Assembly: GCA_949775045.1 (NCBI GenBank)
Contig: OX459104.1
Span: forward strand, 1 to 64,000
Reading direction: 5' to 3'
DNA from: Metridium senile
Taxonomy: Eukaryota; Cnidaria; Anthozoa; Actiniaria; Metridiidae
Length of the DNA stretch: 64,000 nucleotides
The notes under the pieces were generated by a model. That model was not told where the DNA came from, ran no database searches, and saw only the letters and a program-made list of their open reading frames with translations. Of this stretch, positions 11,089 to 21,681 are shown in pieces. The translations under genes were made by a program, and so were the position numbers. Positions within the stretch are counted from its first letter, which is position 1. The number at the start of each line of letters is the position of its first letter.

Positions 11089-11991
11089 AACAAAGCGGGA
11101 AAACCATTCACAAGCTCAGCCTTCTCTGCTCATCTCAAGTTTCTGTTTAGCCGTGTCACTGGAGTCAAGATTTCGGTCAACGTTCTAAGAAGTTCCTTCC
11201 TTACTCATGCATACAGCCTCAGGTGAGTTGTTGACATGCACTGATTTTTTGCTTTTTTGAATTGTTTTTTTTTTAGGTGATATTTTTCCAACTTACTTCG
11301 TGTGTTATAATTATGCTGCTCAGAAACCTGAGATAAATCTGAATTTATAGGCTTATCATCACAGAGATGATAGTAGAAACTTGTTTATAATTTGACTATA
11401 ATTTGTGCTCTTGCAGAGAGACATTGTTTAATATTTTAATGGCTTTGTTTTGAAGTTTTATTACATCACACATCATCATTGTCTAAACATTTTTCACTCT
11501 TCTATCTTTCTAGTGATTGTTCTGACACCACCAAGGACTCTCTCGCCACAGCGATGCGTCATAGCAGACGACACGCTCAGGGAACCTATGACAGGCGGAA
11601 TGCCACTGAACGCAAGAGTATGGCTTTTGACTTGGCCTCCCAATTTGCAGAAGCTGCTGAAGACAGCCGCGTCCAGCCTGGAAACGGAGGTCGATTCAGT
11701 GTAGGGGATTTCGTGGGACTTGCCGAAGATTCCAGTACACTATCAGAGCCAAAGGTGATGATTGCTCGGGTCCAATCCTTTCAGCCTGTTCGCCAAGCTA
11801 GTCTGCTCTGGTACAAGCAAACAGGTAGACAAGGTCAATACATGTTCCAATATGAGCCCGAACCCTGGATTGAATGCATTGACTCACTTCATCCAGTGAA
11901 GATGACACCTTTGTCAAAGCACCCAGGACATTTTAAGTTGAACACTTCTCCAAAGTCTATTCACAAAGCAATCTGTGGCATGGACAGATAA
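11089..11991 (+). pseudogene. Tyrosine recombinase YR-B, 3' half (last two exons)
   Basis: Exons 11,089-11,222 (phase 0 in, phase 2 out, AG|GTGAGT) and 11,514-11,991 (after TTTCTAG; stop TAA). They encode the catalytic C-terminus of a tyrosine recombinase: S-V-N-V-L-R (box II; Asn where His is usual), then M-R-H-S-x(7)-Y with His and the nucleophile Tyr nine residues apart. A tail domain follows with GDFVGLAE-x(9)-EPKVMIARV, matching GDFVALVA-x(9)-PQILLAKI of the 783-aa recombinase in this window. The N-terminus and box I Arg are absent upstream: ITS1 and a satellite flank lie there instead. The missing exons fit those at 21,682-23,904. No frameshift is seen, so it is a displaced half gene rather than a decayed one. 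Confidence 0.85.
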
Positions 11992-12829
11992 ATTACTGCT
12001 TTTTTGTGTTGATTTTACTGGCAACTTTTAACCTGTTTTGTCAAAACCTTTCAACGATTCCCCTTTTTTCACAAAGTTCCATGGCTTTGATTGGCTTCCA
12101 GTCGGTCTTTTTTTTCATGCATGTTACAGTTTTGACAAGACAGTTCATTAGTCGTCCAGTTAAATAGCTCAATTGCACAAATACTGATTACTTTGATGCC
12201 AATAAGAATGTTTCGTCAAAATATGAATTATTGTCTGCCTACAAATCTCTTCTGTGGCTTGATTGGCTACCAATCGCCACAACGAGAGGAAAGAGAAAGA
12301 ATATATATTTTAGACAATATTTGTTTTGACGAAGCAATCTATGTGCACGCATGTGATCGTGAACAGATTATTTGACAAGACTACATATATGTGATGCTAT
12401 CGTTCGAACTTTCTTGTCCTAGGATGCTTAGCTCTTTACTAATTAATTGCACAAATACTTTTATACCAATAAGAATGTTTTATCAAAATATGAACTGCTG
12501 TTTTCGTTCTCTTTTGGCTAGATTGGTTTCCAGTCGCCATTTAAAATATGAGATTAAGTGAGTGAAAAAAAAGTTTGATAAAACAATCTTTGTATGTATA
12601 ACAGCGCATCAGGCATGGTCATTCATGATGAAGAGATGTTTTTTCTGAAAAGACTCCATACATATATATATATATGATACTATCATCCTCTCTATCTTGC
12701 CCTGGGATGATGTCGTAGATACATTTTGAGATTGTGTATATGATTTCTATGTATATCTGAGGTTGAGATATATTGAGGAGTTTTAAGATAGCATAGTTCA
12801 TATATATATAGTGAGTGAGTGCATATTGA
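11992..12829. repeat. Diverged copies of a local repeat
   Basis: Blocks near 12,170-12,290 and 12,440-12,600 are related to each other and to 13,920-14,060. Shared words are AATAAGAATGTTT(T/C)(A/G)TCAAAATATGAA and GGCT(A/T)GATTGG(T/C)TTCCAGTCGCCA. A fragment also lies at about 12,080-12,110. No gene seen; the short open frames here are not conserved between the copies. Confidence 0.6.
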
Positions 12830-13237
12830 ATGGTCATGCCTAAAAAGCGAGTCAATAAGAAGCGCGATGCTCAAAGATCACACAATCACCACAAAACTCA
12901 CGAATGTGCCATTTGCCTCTCAATACGTCTACCCAGGGCTGGGGGGGTGGGGAGAAATGGGGGTAGCCAGGATATTAATGAGAGAACCAACGACACTGAC
13001 ATTTTTCCAGTACCATCGAGGTGCTGTCCACAGCTCTTCCACACCGAGTGTCTGAACCGATGGCTGAGTGAACATAGTACATGCCCTAACTGCAGGGCAG
13101 AACTGGTTCCACCAGCAGCAAGACGACCCCCTGTGGTTGAAATCCAAGACAGTGACGACGGCTTTGACATTCAACCGGTGTTGGAAGTCCCTGACGGCTG
13201 GGCCGAATTCATGAGGAGAGAGAACCCACCCAGGTGA
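12830..13237 (+). CDS. RING-H2-like zinc finger protein (135 aa), possibly E3 ubiquitin ligase
   Basis: Single open frame from ATG 12,830 (a second ATG at 12,836) to TGA at 13,235-13,237. A lysine/arginine-rich N-terminus of about 22 residues leads into a RING: H-E-C-A-I-C (first Cys pair), a long loop, C-C-P-Q-L-F-H-T-E-C, then C-P-N-C. RING-H2 domains read C-x-H-x-F-H-x2-C in the middle; here the fourth ligand position carries Gln, so one zinc ligand is missing or supplied by the adjacent Cys. The acidic tail (EIQDSDDGFD) could be a protein-binding motif. The frame could splice onward at CCCAG|GTGATG near the stop. RING proteins of this type are usually E3 ubiquitin ligases; activity here is inferred. 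No functional link to the recombinase genes is shown. Confidence 0.7.
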   Translation: MVMPKKRVNKKRDAQRSHNHHKTHECAICLSIRLPRAGGVGRNGGSQDINERTNDTDIFPVPSRCCPQLFHTECLNRWLSEHSTCPNCRAELVPPAARRPPVVEIQDSDDGFDIQPVLEVPDGWAEFMRRENPPR

Positions 13238-13294
13238 TGTCATCTATAACAGCCTCCTCCTCCTTCCTGTCTTGAAAGCTGTTGTATGTTTATC

Positions 13295-13359
13295 CATTCT
13301 CTTACCCAGAGCCTTTGATTTTTCGTTAGAAAGCTGAGAAGGGTCTGGGTAAGAGAATG
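13295..13359. mobile_element. Short 65-bp MITE with 9-bp target site duplication
   Basis: The termini CATTCTCTTACCCAGA and TCTGGGTAAGAGAATG are perfect inverted repeats. The element is flanked by the direct repeat ATGTTTATC at 13,286-13,294 and 13,360-13,368. A 9-bp duplication is typical of Mutator-like (MULE) elements. Non-autonomous. Confidence 0.8.
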
Positions 13360-13486
13360 ATGTTTATCAAATTATATACCTCAAAGTCTGCAGTGCGTTG
13401 GTTCTCACATTTTGTTCTGGATGCCTCCATTTCTCATGCATGTATTATGCTCAAGGTTTTGTTATGAATGTGTGCCAACTATAGCT

Positions 13487-13572
13487 GTCCTATCTTACCA
13501 ATCCTAGGGTCCAATCAGGCTAGCTGAGTAACTCAATCGTCAGGTTGAAGTTCAGGATTGATAAGATAGGAC
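13487..13572. mobile_element. Small foldback element, 86 bp
   Basis: GTCCTATCTTACCAATCCT at the left is inversely repeated at the right end with one mismatch. No clear target duplication seen. Confidence 0.55.
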
Positions 13573-13636
13573 GACTTGGGATTTTCCCCCAAAAAAATAG
13601 TTAAAAAAATATAACATAAAAATTAGGGAATGCCAC

Positions 13637-13639
<3 letters not shown>

Positions 13640-13667
<28 letters not shown>

Positions 13668-13672
13668 TTATA
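13640..13672. repeat. (AAT)n microsatellite
   Basis: About nine uninterrupted AAT units. Confidence 0.9.
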
Positions 13673-13919
13673 TAATTGTCAATGCTTCAAAAATGTGATA
13701 TCTTTGCATGTGAAAATAACAAGTTATCTTTACATGTGAAGATATCATCACTATGGTTAGACAGCTTAATGGAAACTGTTTTCTTTTCATTGATAATTAT
13801 ACAACAAACAGAACATTACATGGTCGCTTGGAGATGCAAATTTTATCTTCTCGTGTTGAAAATCTCTCACTTGTGAGAGATCATTTCAACACTCGAAGAT
13901 GGAATTGGTATCCTCTATT

Positions 13920-14300
13920 TACACCAACTGGAATGTTTAATCAAAATATGCACTGCTTTTTTCTTTCTCTTTTGGCTAGATTGGTCTCCAGTCGCCATTT
14001 AAACTGTACATATGAAGTTAAAAGTGCAAAAAAAAAATGTATTTGATAAAACAATCTTCGATGGTCATTCATGACGAAGAGATATTTTTTTAAAAAGGCT
14101 CCATATATATACACACATATGTTTATATGATACTATCATCCCCTCTATCTTGTCAAGGGATGATGATATGGAACCATTTTGAGATGTGCATATGATTTTT
14201 ATGCATAGTTCATATATATATATGTGTGTGTGTGTGTGTGTTTGAGTGTCTAGATTGAATGGTCATGCCTAATATAATAAGCGAGTTAATAAGATAACCA
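13920..14300. repeat. Diverged duplicate of the RING gene 5' flank
   Basis: Aligns with about 12,470-12,870, including GGTCATTCATGA(T/C)GAAGAGAT, the AT/TG repeat and the RING start region (TTGAATGGTCATGCCTAA). It then breaks before any RING codons. It shows a segmental copy whose coding part was lost. A (GT)n run lies at 14,221-14,241. Confidence 0.65.
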
Positions 14301-14517
14301 TGAAATTGTATGACTGCAAGGCTTCGGTTTTGAAGTTATAAAGTTCAAATTTTCAGAGAATGCTAGCTTATTCCAACATGGTCTTTAGAAATCTGATTGA
14401 TACTCATATGTATACATTGAAAATGATTTTTTGTGATAATAAAGTTATTTGAAGAATATGGAAAACAACAATGTCTAGTTAGTTTGTGTTTATAAGTTAA
14501 ACATTTTTATTTTTATA
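14301..14517. other. Intergenic, no feature recognised
   Basis: AT-rich with an AATAAAG-type signal near 14,440 (plus strand). No coding frame. Confidence 0.4.
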
Positions 14518-14519
14518 TA

Positions 14520-14701
14520 CACCTACTTGCAAGAGCGTTGTCATACGAAAAAAGAACATTTGTATTTAGTGTGTTAGGAATAAATTAAAAGTACAAAAGA
14601 AAGAGTTCACCTTCAGTGATCATCTTTTGTATTTTTAATTTATTCCTAACCCACTAAAAACAAGTTATTTTTTCGTATGACAACGTTCTTGCAAGTAGGT
14701 G
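14520..14701. mobile_element. mariner-like MITE, 182 bp, TA target site
   Basis: Long terminal inverted repeats beginning CACCTACTTGCAAG pair almost along the whole element, including GTTGTCATACGAAAAAA. TA dinucleotides flank both ends (14,518-14,519 and 14,702-14,703), as in Tc1/mariner insertions. A longer relative lies at 15,873-16,586. Confidence 0.75.
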
Positions 14702-14703
14702 TA

Positions 14704-15035
14704 ACATTTTGTTATCTGTTTTTTATATTTGACATCTCCATTTTGTAAGGGGCTGATGACAGCACCGATGATTGTGATAATAGTGGTTGCTGTGTTGATG
14801 ATGATGATTCCTTTGTTGATCAATGATGATGCCATGATGAAAACAATAACATTTTTTTATAATAATTTTATTCTCAATTATTAAAAAATTTAAAAACATT
14901 CCATTTACAAGTTGTAAATGAAATGGAATGAAATATAAGATATCTTGACCAACAAATCAAGTTAATTTAATCATCATATTCTTCTCCTATTTTTCAATTC
15001 ACAGTAAAACTCTTTTTTTTGAGAGATTGTCCATT
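14704..15035. other. Intergenic, AT-rich with GATGAT runs
   Basis: GATGATG-type simple repeats near 14,780-14,840, then AT-rich sequence. No gene seen. Confidence 0.4.
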
Positions 15036-15080
15036 CAATACAATACAATACAATACAGTACAATACAATATTTGTTTATT
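15036..15080 (-). repeat. (ACAAT)n tract, likely retroposon 3' tail
   Basis: Seven ACAAT-type units followed by ATTTGTTTATTTT. Read on the minus strand this is AAAATAAACAAAT followed by ATTGT repeats, typical of the 3' end of some LINEs/SINEs. No RT coding sequence is attached. Confidence 0.45.
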
Positions 15081-15870
15081 TTCTCATATATATTAATTTT
15101 ACAATTTATAGAAAAATATCAAGTAACAATTATGGTAACAAAAACATTTACAATTTATAATTCATTACTTAAATAATTAAATGAGACAGAGGACTAAGTG
15201 AACATGACTGTTATCGAGTTAGCCCCCAGCCTTTCTTAGTTTAGATAAATAACAGCAGGTGAAAGAAATGAACACACATTAGCACACATACACACTTATA
15301 CAGCTACGATAAACACACACACATCACAAAACTAGTATTTAATTGTAACAATCTACTGTTGTACAGTATTGAGTCAATTGACATGTCTCGTACAATCACA
15401 CTTTGATAATGTTGATGGTAATGATAATCATCTAGGTGATAGTGATCCTGATGATGATTTTTAGCACTTTCAGGTTCAAATACTAAGTTAAATCACGGAA
15501 AAATATTTATATCTATCCACGAACAATTAAAACAGAAATGCTTGCTATTCTCTACAATCGTCAAAACAACGTGGGTTTTAGCAACACTTGTAATTCACCC
15601 TAAACACAGGAGGTCTGTCATATTGATCGTCCTAGCTGTGCACAATTGTTTTTTTCCAAAATGGCTTCGGTGTTTTCCGCCGATGGACACACCTCCTAAA
15701 AAATCTTTACCTGGAGTTCAGAGGTGGTTGTGGGTAAACTTCACCCAAGCCAAATTTGGAATTGGAAATTACCCACAATTCCTCCGTTGAGCTTTGAACT
15801 TGCCTAAACTTGTGAAGGCTTGCCCGCGTTCGACTCAAACGATTGGGCTTCCTGTGCTCTTGATGCGTGA
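15081..15870. other. Intergenic
   Basis: No supported gene. It contains CA-rich patches near 15,270-15,330. GATTGGGCTTCCTGTG at 15,841-15,856 resembles the inverted-repeat words at 30,818-30,833 and 37,140-37,155. Confidence 0.35.
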
Positions 15871-15872
15871 TA

Positions 15873-16586
15873 CACCTACTTGAAGTAAGGTTGGCATACA
15901 AAATAGAACATTTGTCAACATTTGTGATTTAGTGCGAAAGGAATTAATTAAAAGACAAAAGAGAGAGTTCAGCTTGAGTGATCTTCTTGTTTATATCATT
16001 TTAAAGCTTATATAACAGAGAATAAGACTATGTAAGACAAATAATATCTTTAACCAATGCTTCACGTAAAACCTCAAAATCGAGCACTTTCATTAAGAAA
16101 AGTATTAGTCCAAAAGTTCCAACTACTTTGCCGTCATTTCTGCATTATGTCAATCAGCACATACATGTGTTCAAAACCGTTTTTTCGATAAAATGCTTCG
16201 TTCTTGAATAAATGTGTTTCAAAGTCGACTCATTGTTAAAACTTCAAGTTAAATAACAAAACGGGACAACTATAAAACTAAGGATTTTATCAAAAAAACT
16301 GGACACGGTTTGGAAGACCAATATATGTTGATTGACATAACGAAAAAGCAGTATGAACTTTTTGACTTATACTTTTTTAAACAACTCGCATTGAAAGCGG
16401 TTAATTTTGAGGGTTTTCGAAGAGCATATCTTACAGAAAATTGTTTTATATATAACAAAACATACACAGTCTTATTCTCTGTTATATAAGCTGAGAGCAT
16501 GTGAAAGCACACCGCACCTTAACTCATATCGTACTAAATTACAAACGTTCTATTTTCTTTATAACAAATGTTACTGCAAGTGGGTG
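15873..16586. mobile_element. Longer member of the CACCTACTTG mariner-like family, 714 bp
   Basis: Left end CACCTACTTGAAGTAA, right end complementary (TTACTGCAAGTGGGTG), with TA on both sides. The left 110 bp aligns with the 182-bp MITE at 14,520. The middle holds a further inverted pair (CTTATATAACAGAGAATAAGA near 16,006 and 16,470), consistent with a nested insertion. No transposase frame. Confidence 0.65.
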
Positions 16587-16588
16587 TA

Positions 16589-17082
16589 TATCTAAATTTT
16601 AACTTAAATGTTTTTGTGCACTTACACCAGAGAAATAATTAAAAAAAGAAACAAATTTTGAATATGGTGTGTACATTTGTACCTAATTTCTAGCTGTCTG
16701 AAAGCTATTATATTGTGCAATAGCTCAACGCGCGCTCAACCCTGGTGAATTTGGTCTCATTCAGTGTTTTCAGCTAGCTAGTGCCGTGAGAACTGCATGT
16801 GAGAACAACATTACTATATACTGAATTATTACTATAAGCATGGACACCTTTGTCACCAGGACTAGGCGGTATAAAGTCAAAATAATCACTTTTATTATAT
16901 AAACTTCAGTGAAATATCAGGTGATAACAGGTGTTAGGTTTAGACATGTCAACTTAAATTTTGAGTTCAGACTACAAAAACTACTTATTCGTATTCGAAT
17001 ATGCGAGAAAAGAAAAAATGCCATTCGATGCGCTAGTGTGTTTTTAATAGTATACGTACTAATTTAGAAATTTTGCTCGCAG
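16589..17082. other. Intergenic or intron, no feature recognised
   Basis: AT-rich. The terminal 15 bases form the acceptor (TTTTGCTCGCAG) of the exon at 17,083, so this may be intron of a gene whose upstream exons I cannot find. Confidence 0.4.
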
Positions 17083-17740
17083 GACACGCCCTACTACGCG
17101 GCCGAAGAGGCAGACGACGACTCAAGGTAATATCACTGACGTGAATTATTGTAATTTTCTAAGCAAACGTTTTAATTGTATAATCATTCCATACAGAGGT
17201 GCCCGGGGCTCTGTTGTTGCGTTTATAGTTAAAAAGTTCAAAGTAACGAGTAATCATTTGTTATTCTGCAGATCTAGCTATAGAACGTCCCGCGCTCTTT
17301 TCGACCTGGAAGCAGGGGTCGGGGGAGCTGGAGGGTGAGTACACAACCTATTTCAATAATCAATGTCGCAGCCAATGGACACACTCTTACGCCTGCAAAG
17401 GTGATACGAACACATTTTCTGATCTATTGCACGTTTTTAAAAGAGATGTTTGTTTTATCATCAACTTGTTATTGTCATATAACACGAACACGTACAACCA
17501 AAATATCCTATGAATAAATCGATATCAAGAGAAGAAACACCGACATCCTTTTGCAGGCGTAAGACTGCGACAAATATTTTTGAAAGACTTTTCAAGCAGG
17601 CTTGTTTATACCCGCGCGCAGAATCCACGCCTTTAGTTTTCGTTTGTCATCGATATCTTTATTCAATTTGAAGTTTGTGATATCCTTGTTACAAATAACC
17701 TAGGTCAGACGACGAAGAAGAAGAAGAAGAGCAACGATAA
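17083..17740 (+). CDS. C-terminal exons of an unidentified gene with an acidic tail (partial)
   Basis: Three consecutive exons with matching phases: 17,083-17,126 (phase 0 in, 2 out; AG|GTAATA), 17,272-17,334 (phase 2 in, 2 out; GG|GTGAGT) and 17,704-17,740 (after AACCTAG; stop TAA). They encode DTPYYAAEEADDDSR, then SSYRTSRALFDLEAG plus a glycine-rich end, then SDDEEEEEEQR. Phase agreement across three short exons with good splice sites is unlikely by chance. Upstream exons were not found. No family recognised; the sequence is acidic and low-complexity. Confidence 0.6.
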
Positions 17741-17930
17741 CTTTAGAGACTTGCAGAATGAAAGCCAGGAATGGAAGAAAGTAATCGAAAAATCTCCGAC
17801 GATCACCCCTACCACTTGGACAAAGGGAGTACCCCAATCCCCCCCTGAAAGTACAGTTAGTGCAATGGTAAAACCTCTTCATGACAATGAGAGAATTGTA
17901 ACTATGTAACGGCATCTCCGCTGCTCACAG

Positions 17931-18138
17931 GCTGGCCAGGTCGGAACAGGCCGGAGAGGAGGTCAGAACCATCTTCTCCGAGGCACTGCACTGTGGCAAA
18001 GACAGGTGCAGTGCCATCGTGAGTGCCGGCAGGCTCATCGCTGTGCTCTGCCCTGCTGGCAGAGAGCCCAGCTCTCTGGGGGTTGGTCCCTGTTCTGGTC
18101 GGAAGGCCGCAAGATCTCCAAGGCGTAATTCTGTCTGA
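17931..18138 (+). CDS. Candidate alternative terminal exon of the same gene
   Basis: It follows an acceptor (GCTGCTCACAG, ending 17,930), enters in the same phase as the exon at 17,704 and stays open for 68 codons to TGA at 18,136-18,138. It is markedly richer in G+C than its surroundings. It encodes LARSEQAGEEVRTIFSEALH and a Cys-containing tail. It would replace the SDDEEEEEEQR end. No family recognised. Confidence 0.45.
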
Positions 18139-18179
18139 AATTAAAGGGGAAACATTTACGTGTCTTGCAGGAGGAAAGA

Positions 18180-18470
18180 ATATTGATTAGGAATATATGA
18201 TGTAGTCTAAAAAAGAATTATTACAACTAAGGTAAGCATATAGTGTTAGCCATTACTACAGGGTAAGTGCTACTAACCCTGTTACCTTATCACCCCCATC
18301 CCACATATAGTGTACGTGTGCATCAATCCATCAGTTTGGGTAATAAGAAGGGAAAAACACACACACACACTATGGGCATCACGATACAATTTTGAAAGCT
18401 ATATTGCAGTATTGACGGTCACACAATAAATTGGATAAATTCACTGTCCGAGGGTGTAGCCAAATTAAGT
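18180..18470. repeat. Direct repeat, copy 1 (about 290 bp)
   Basis: Starts ATTGATTAGGAATATATGATG and contains an (AC)n run. It is repeated nearly identically at 19,278-19,571, 1.1 kb downstream, and differs mainly in the AC-run length and a few substitutions. No TG...CA ends, so an LTR is not supported. Confidence 0.8.
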
Positions 18471-19277
18471 TTCTCGGAAAGGGTGTACACATTAGCATGT
18501 TCGGTGTAAAGTGTGGAGAGATCAAGCATGTTGAGTGAGGCCAGCTGGGTCAGACGCCTAATTAGCTGAAGTGACTGTCGTGGTTTTGATGAGTTTTCGC
18601 ACGTTGAGTGGCACACTTGTGGCTCGTGATGTGTTCAATGCAAACTCAACGTAGCATGACAAAAGAGCAGTGCCATTTGTAATGTATGTTAATGTATGCT
18701 AATTTATGCATCACGTGACTAGATACCTCGTGTAAGAATTATTACTTCAACAAAGACACAGTTCGCACTTACAGAACTTGTTGTGTAGTTTCTCTATTTA
18801 ATACTTGTACACAGTACAATACATGACACCATTCGACGCAGGCTTGATTGTTTAAGAGATGCATGTTTGGCAAAAGACTGTTTGACCAATGGCATTTTTT
18901 ACAAATCAACCTCAGATCAACCATTCCAGACAATGGACAACGTTAATTGAAATAGGTAGACTGAGTATTGTGTTCGGTCCATGTTCAAACACCCAGCTGG
19001 CCTTAATCGACATGCTTGAGAGCCCAAGATAGAAATGATTTCCTTCTTATTACCCACACGGTGGTCATGAGAGTTGTGTGACAGACAACTTCATAAAACC
19101 AAGCTCATGTTAGTAGAATGGTTTTCACTGACCAATGAAACAAAGTACATACAGACCTGGCAAACACTATATACAGGGGTAATAAGGTGATAGCAATAGT
19201 AAGACTACATCATGTAGTACTGTCACTATAGCTAGGGTGATATAAGGTAATAAGCTAGACTACATCACATATTGATC
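18471..19277. other. Spacer between the 290-bp direct repeats
   Basis: No gene recognised; the short open frames are uninformative. It includes repeated words around GATGTAGT and ACTACATCA near 19,200-19,260. Confidence 0.35.
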
Positions 19278-19571
19278 ATATTGATTAGGAATATATGATG
19301 TAGTCTAAAAAAGAATTATTACAACTAAGGTAAGCATATAGTGTTAGCCATTACTACAAGGTAAGTGCTACTAACCCTGTTACCTTATCACCCCCATCCC
19401 ACATATAGTGTACGTGTGCATCAATCCATCAGTTTGGGTAATAAGAAGGGAAAAACACACACACACACACACTATGGGCATCACGATACAATTTTGAAAG
19501 CTATATTGCAGTATTGACGGTCACACGATAAATTGGATAAATTCACTGTCCGAGTGTGTAGCCAAATTAAG
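19278..19571. repeat. Direct repeat, copy 2 (about 290 bp)
   Basis: Second copy of the block at 18,180-18,470, same orientation, with a longer AC run. The two copies end at the same word (AGCCAAATTAAGT), after which they diverge. Confidence 0.8.
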
Positions 19572-19796
19572 TCAAAGGCCAAAATAAGCAAACACGTCTA
19601 TGGTTGTGTTGTTAGTTGTTTCTTTCAAATATTTTGACAGCAACTACTGTACTCTAGGTCTACGTGGAAAAATGTAAGCTCACTTTTCTAGCTTCCAATT
19701 TGCATAGCTCATTGATGTACTACTGAGTATATCAATCAATCATAACAAATAGAATTAGAACTATTATAAGGCTCTACGATGCGAACAAAGTGTTAA

Positions 19797-20180
19797 GTTC
19801 ATTGGTACTACAGACTATAGAAGTTGATTATATACTCAGATTAATGATGTCAGATCATTAACATACCTGCATGCATATACATCTATAGTGCCGGCCATAA
19901 CTTCAGTGTAGTCTGCAACCAACACATACGATAGCAAATATTAATAACAGGTTCCCATCATTGGTACTGTACTACAGACTGTAGAAGTTGATTATATACT
20001 CAGATTAATGATGTCAGACGTCATTGGTACTACAGACTGTAGAAGTTGATTATATACTCAGATTAATGATGTCAGATCATTAACATACCTGCATGCATAT
20101 ACATCTATAGTGCCGGCCATAACTTCAGTGTAGTCTGCAACCAACACATACGATAGCAAATATCAATAACAGGTTCCCAT
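19797..20180. repeat. Local tandem duplication (about 160 bp, two full copies and one partial)
   Basis: The block CATTGGTACTACAGACT...AACAGGTTCCCAT occurs at about 19,800-19,960 and 20,025-20,180, with a shortened copy between them (to GATGTCAGACGT). Near identity implies recent slippage or unequal exchange. Confidence 0.8.
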
Positions 20181-20308
20181 TTAAATCTGTACAGTTTATG
20201 CAAATCGTGTTGATGCACACTTCAGAAATAATATACTCTGATTGTGTCTAGCACAAATATTTGCATAAGTATACAGATTGAAATGGTAGAATGGGAACCT
20301 TTAAAATT
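20171..20308. mobile_element. Foldback element with GGTTCCCATT ends
   Basis: GGTTCCCATTTAAATCTGTA and GTTTATGCAAAT at the left recur inverted at the right (ATTTGCATAA...GGGAACC), with small indels. No coding capacity. Confidence 0.6.
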
Positions 20309-20359
20309 CAAGAATTACATTTTAAAGAACTTATAATGTATAAAGAGATCTACATAACC

Positions 20360-20508
20360 TTTAATTGTATTGTCAACTTTTCTGCTTAATGTCAATATTA
20401 TTAGTACACATCTAAAACCGTGTACGTCAGGCTTTGTTGAATAACAGCATCAACTCCAAAAGTTTATCTAGATCGACATTAAGCAGAAAAGCTGACAAGA
20501 CAATTAAA
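20360..20508. mobile_element. Foldback element, 34-bp arms
   Basis: Arms at 20,360-20,393 and 20,475-20,508 are complementary at 32 of 34 positions (TTTAATTGT...TCTGCTTAATGTC). About 80 bp of spacer. Confidence 0.65.
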
Positions 20509-21545
20509 TGTCTCATATTTCTTAACAGCAAATTACACCTGTAGACATATTCTATAGTTATTGAGCTTTAAAATGATACTTACATAATTCAATGTCATTG
20601 ATCATGCCTTCAGGGGCCCGTTTACATTATGAAAATAGTTATCTATTAGACTCTAGCTACAATCAATACTTTGAACTGTACGTAAACATATAATTTACAA
20701 CAAAATAAAGATATTAGCATCGGTCGAATTGTTATCATGTGTTATTTATATACTTCAAATTGTTATAGTAATAATTGAGAATTTGCATTTATTCATTCAT
20801 GCATGCAATGCAAGTCGCATGATTGCATGCAGCGTGTATGCTTTAATTCATACAGCTAGCTATTAGAATTATGTTCTTATATGAATTATGTTCCTGCAGA
20901 TCAGAATTCTTTCCATTTCTATAGCCATTGACAACTGCAGTATCACTAATAATAATAATAATAACAACAACAATAATAATAATTTTAATACTAGACCAAG
21001 ATATAAATAGGATCTAATTGGGCAGTGTACAATATATATATCACTGATAAAAAAAACACCCAATCAAATGCAAACTTTACAGACATTTAAACTTTAAATG
21101 GATTGATCAACATTTTAGCATCAGAATTATATCCAATATAAAATAGATTATAATGTTTTTATAATAATAATAAACATCATCCTTACCAAAGCATATACTT
21201 GACATTGATCCAGTTCACATCTCAGTAGTAAATAACAACAATTTTAAAAACATGACAGCTCGTACGTTTCGCTACGTGCAAATCTCCAATGAACACATAT
21301 CCCGACGTGCTTTGCGCGCGACCCGCCACAGCTAGCCCGCGCTTCCGGACTCAATATTTGCAGTTTTCACAGTTTTACACAGTTTTCACAGTTTTAAAAA
21401 CTGCTTTTTTGCGCGCTTTACATCACAAGCAATCTCCCAACAGTCGTGACACTCACACAGCTGCACCACAACCTGACGAAAAAGCCCATCAAACTTTTCA
21501 CAACAAACGACCGCGCGCCTTACGAGTCAGCAGTCGATACCCACC
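20509..21545. other. Intergenic region upstream of YR-B
   Basis: AT-rich, with (AAT/AAC)n runs near 20,948-20,985. From about 21,260 the base composition becomes more G+C-rich up to the YR-B promoter. The open frame at 21,289-21,579 overlaps the promoter and has no recognisable family; I do not call it a gene. Confidence 0.4.
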
Positions 21546-21553
21546 CAATCGTA

Positions 21554-21562
21554 GTATAAATA
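21554..21562 (+). promoter_or_regulatory. TATA-type core promoter of YR-B
   Basis: TATAAATA lies in a short palindrome (CGTAGTATAAATACTACG), with a CCAATC word about 8 bp upstream. It is about 125 bp upstream of the YR-B ATG (21,682), a plausible distance for a start site near 21,585 and a short 5' UTR. Confidence 0.5.
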
Positions 21563-21681
21563 CTACGAGCTGTAGGTGACAAGTCTCAAATTTAGCTTGC
21601 TTCAAGTTACAAACCAGTTGCCACCGTTCTTATACCTTTCAGCTTTTGCCGTAGACAAACCACGAGAGAGAAAGCCAGATA

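Noticed and set aside
18180..19571. LTR retrotransposon suggested by two 290-bp direct repeats
   Set aside because: No TG...CA ends, primer-binding site, polypurine tract or coding sequence between them; recorded only as direct repeats.
21289..21579. 96-aa plus-strand frame upstream of YR-B
   Set aside because: It overlaps the TATA-type promoter, is compositionally biased and has no recognisable domain.
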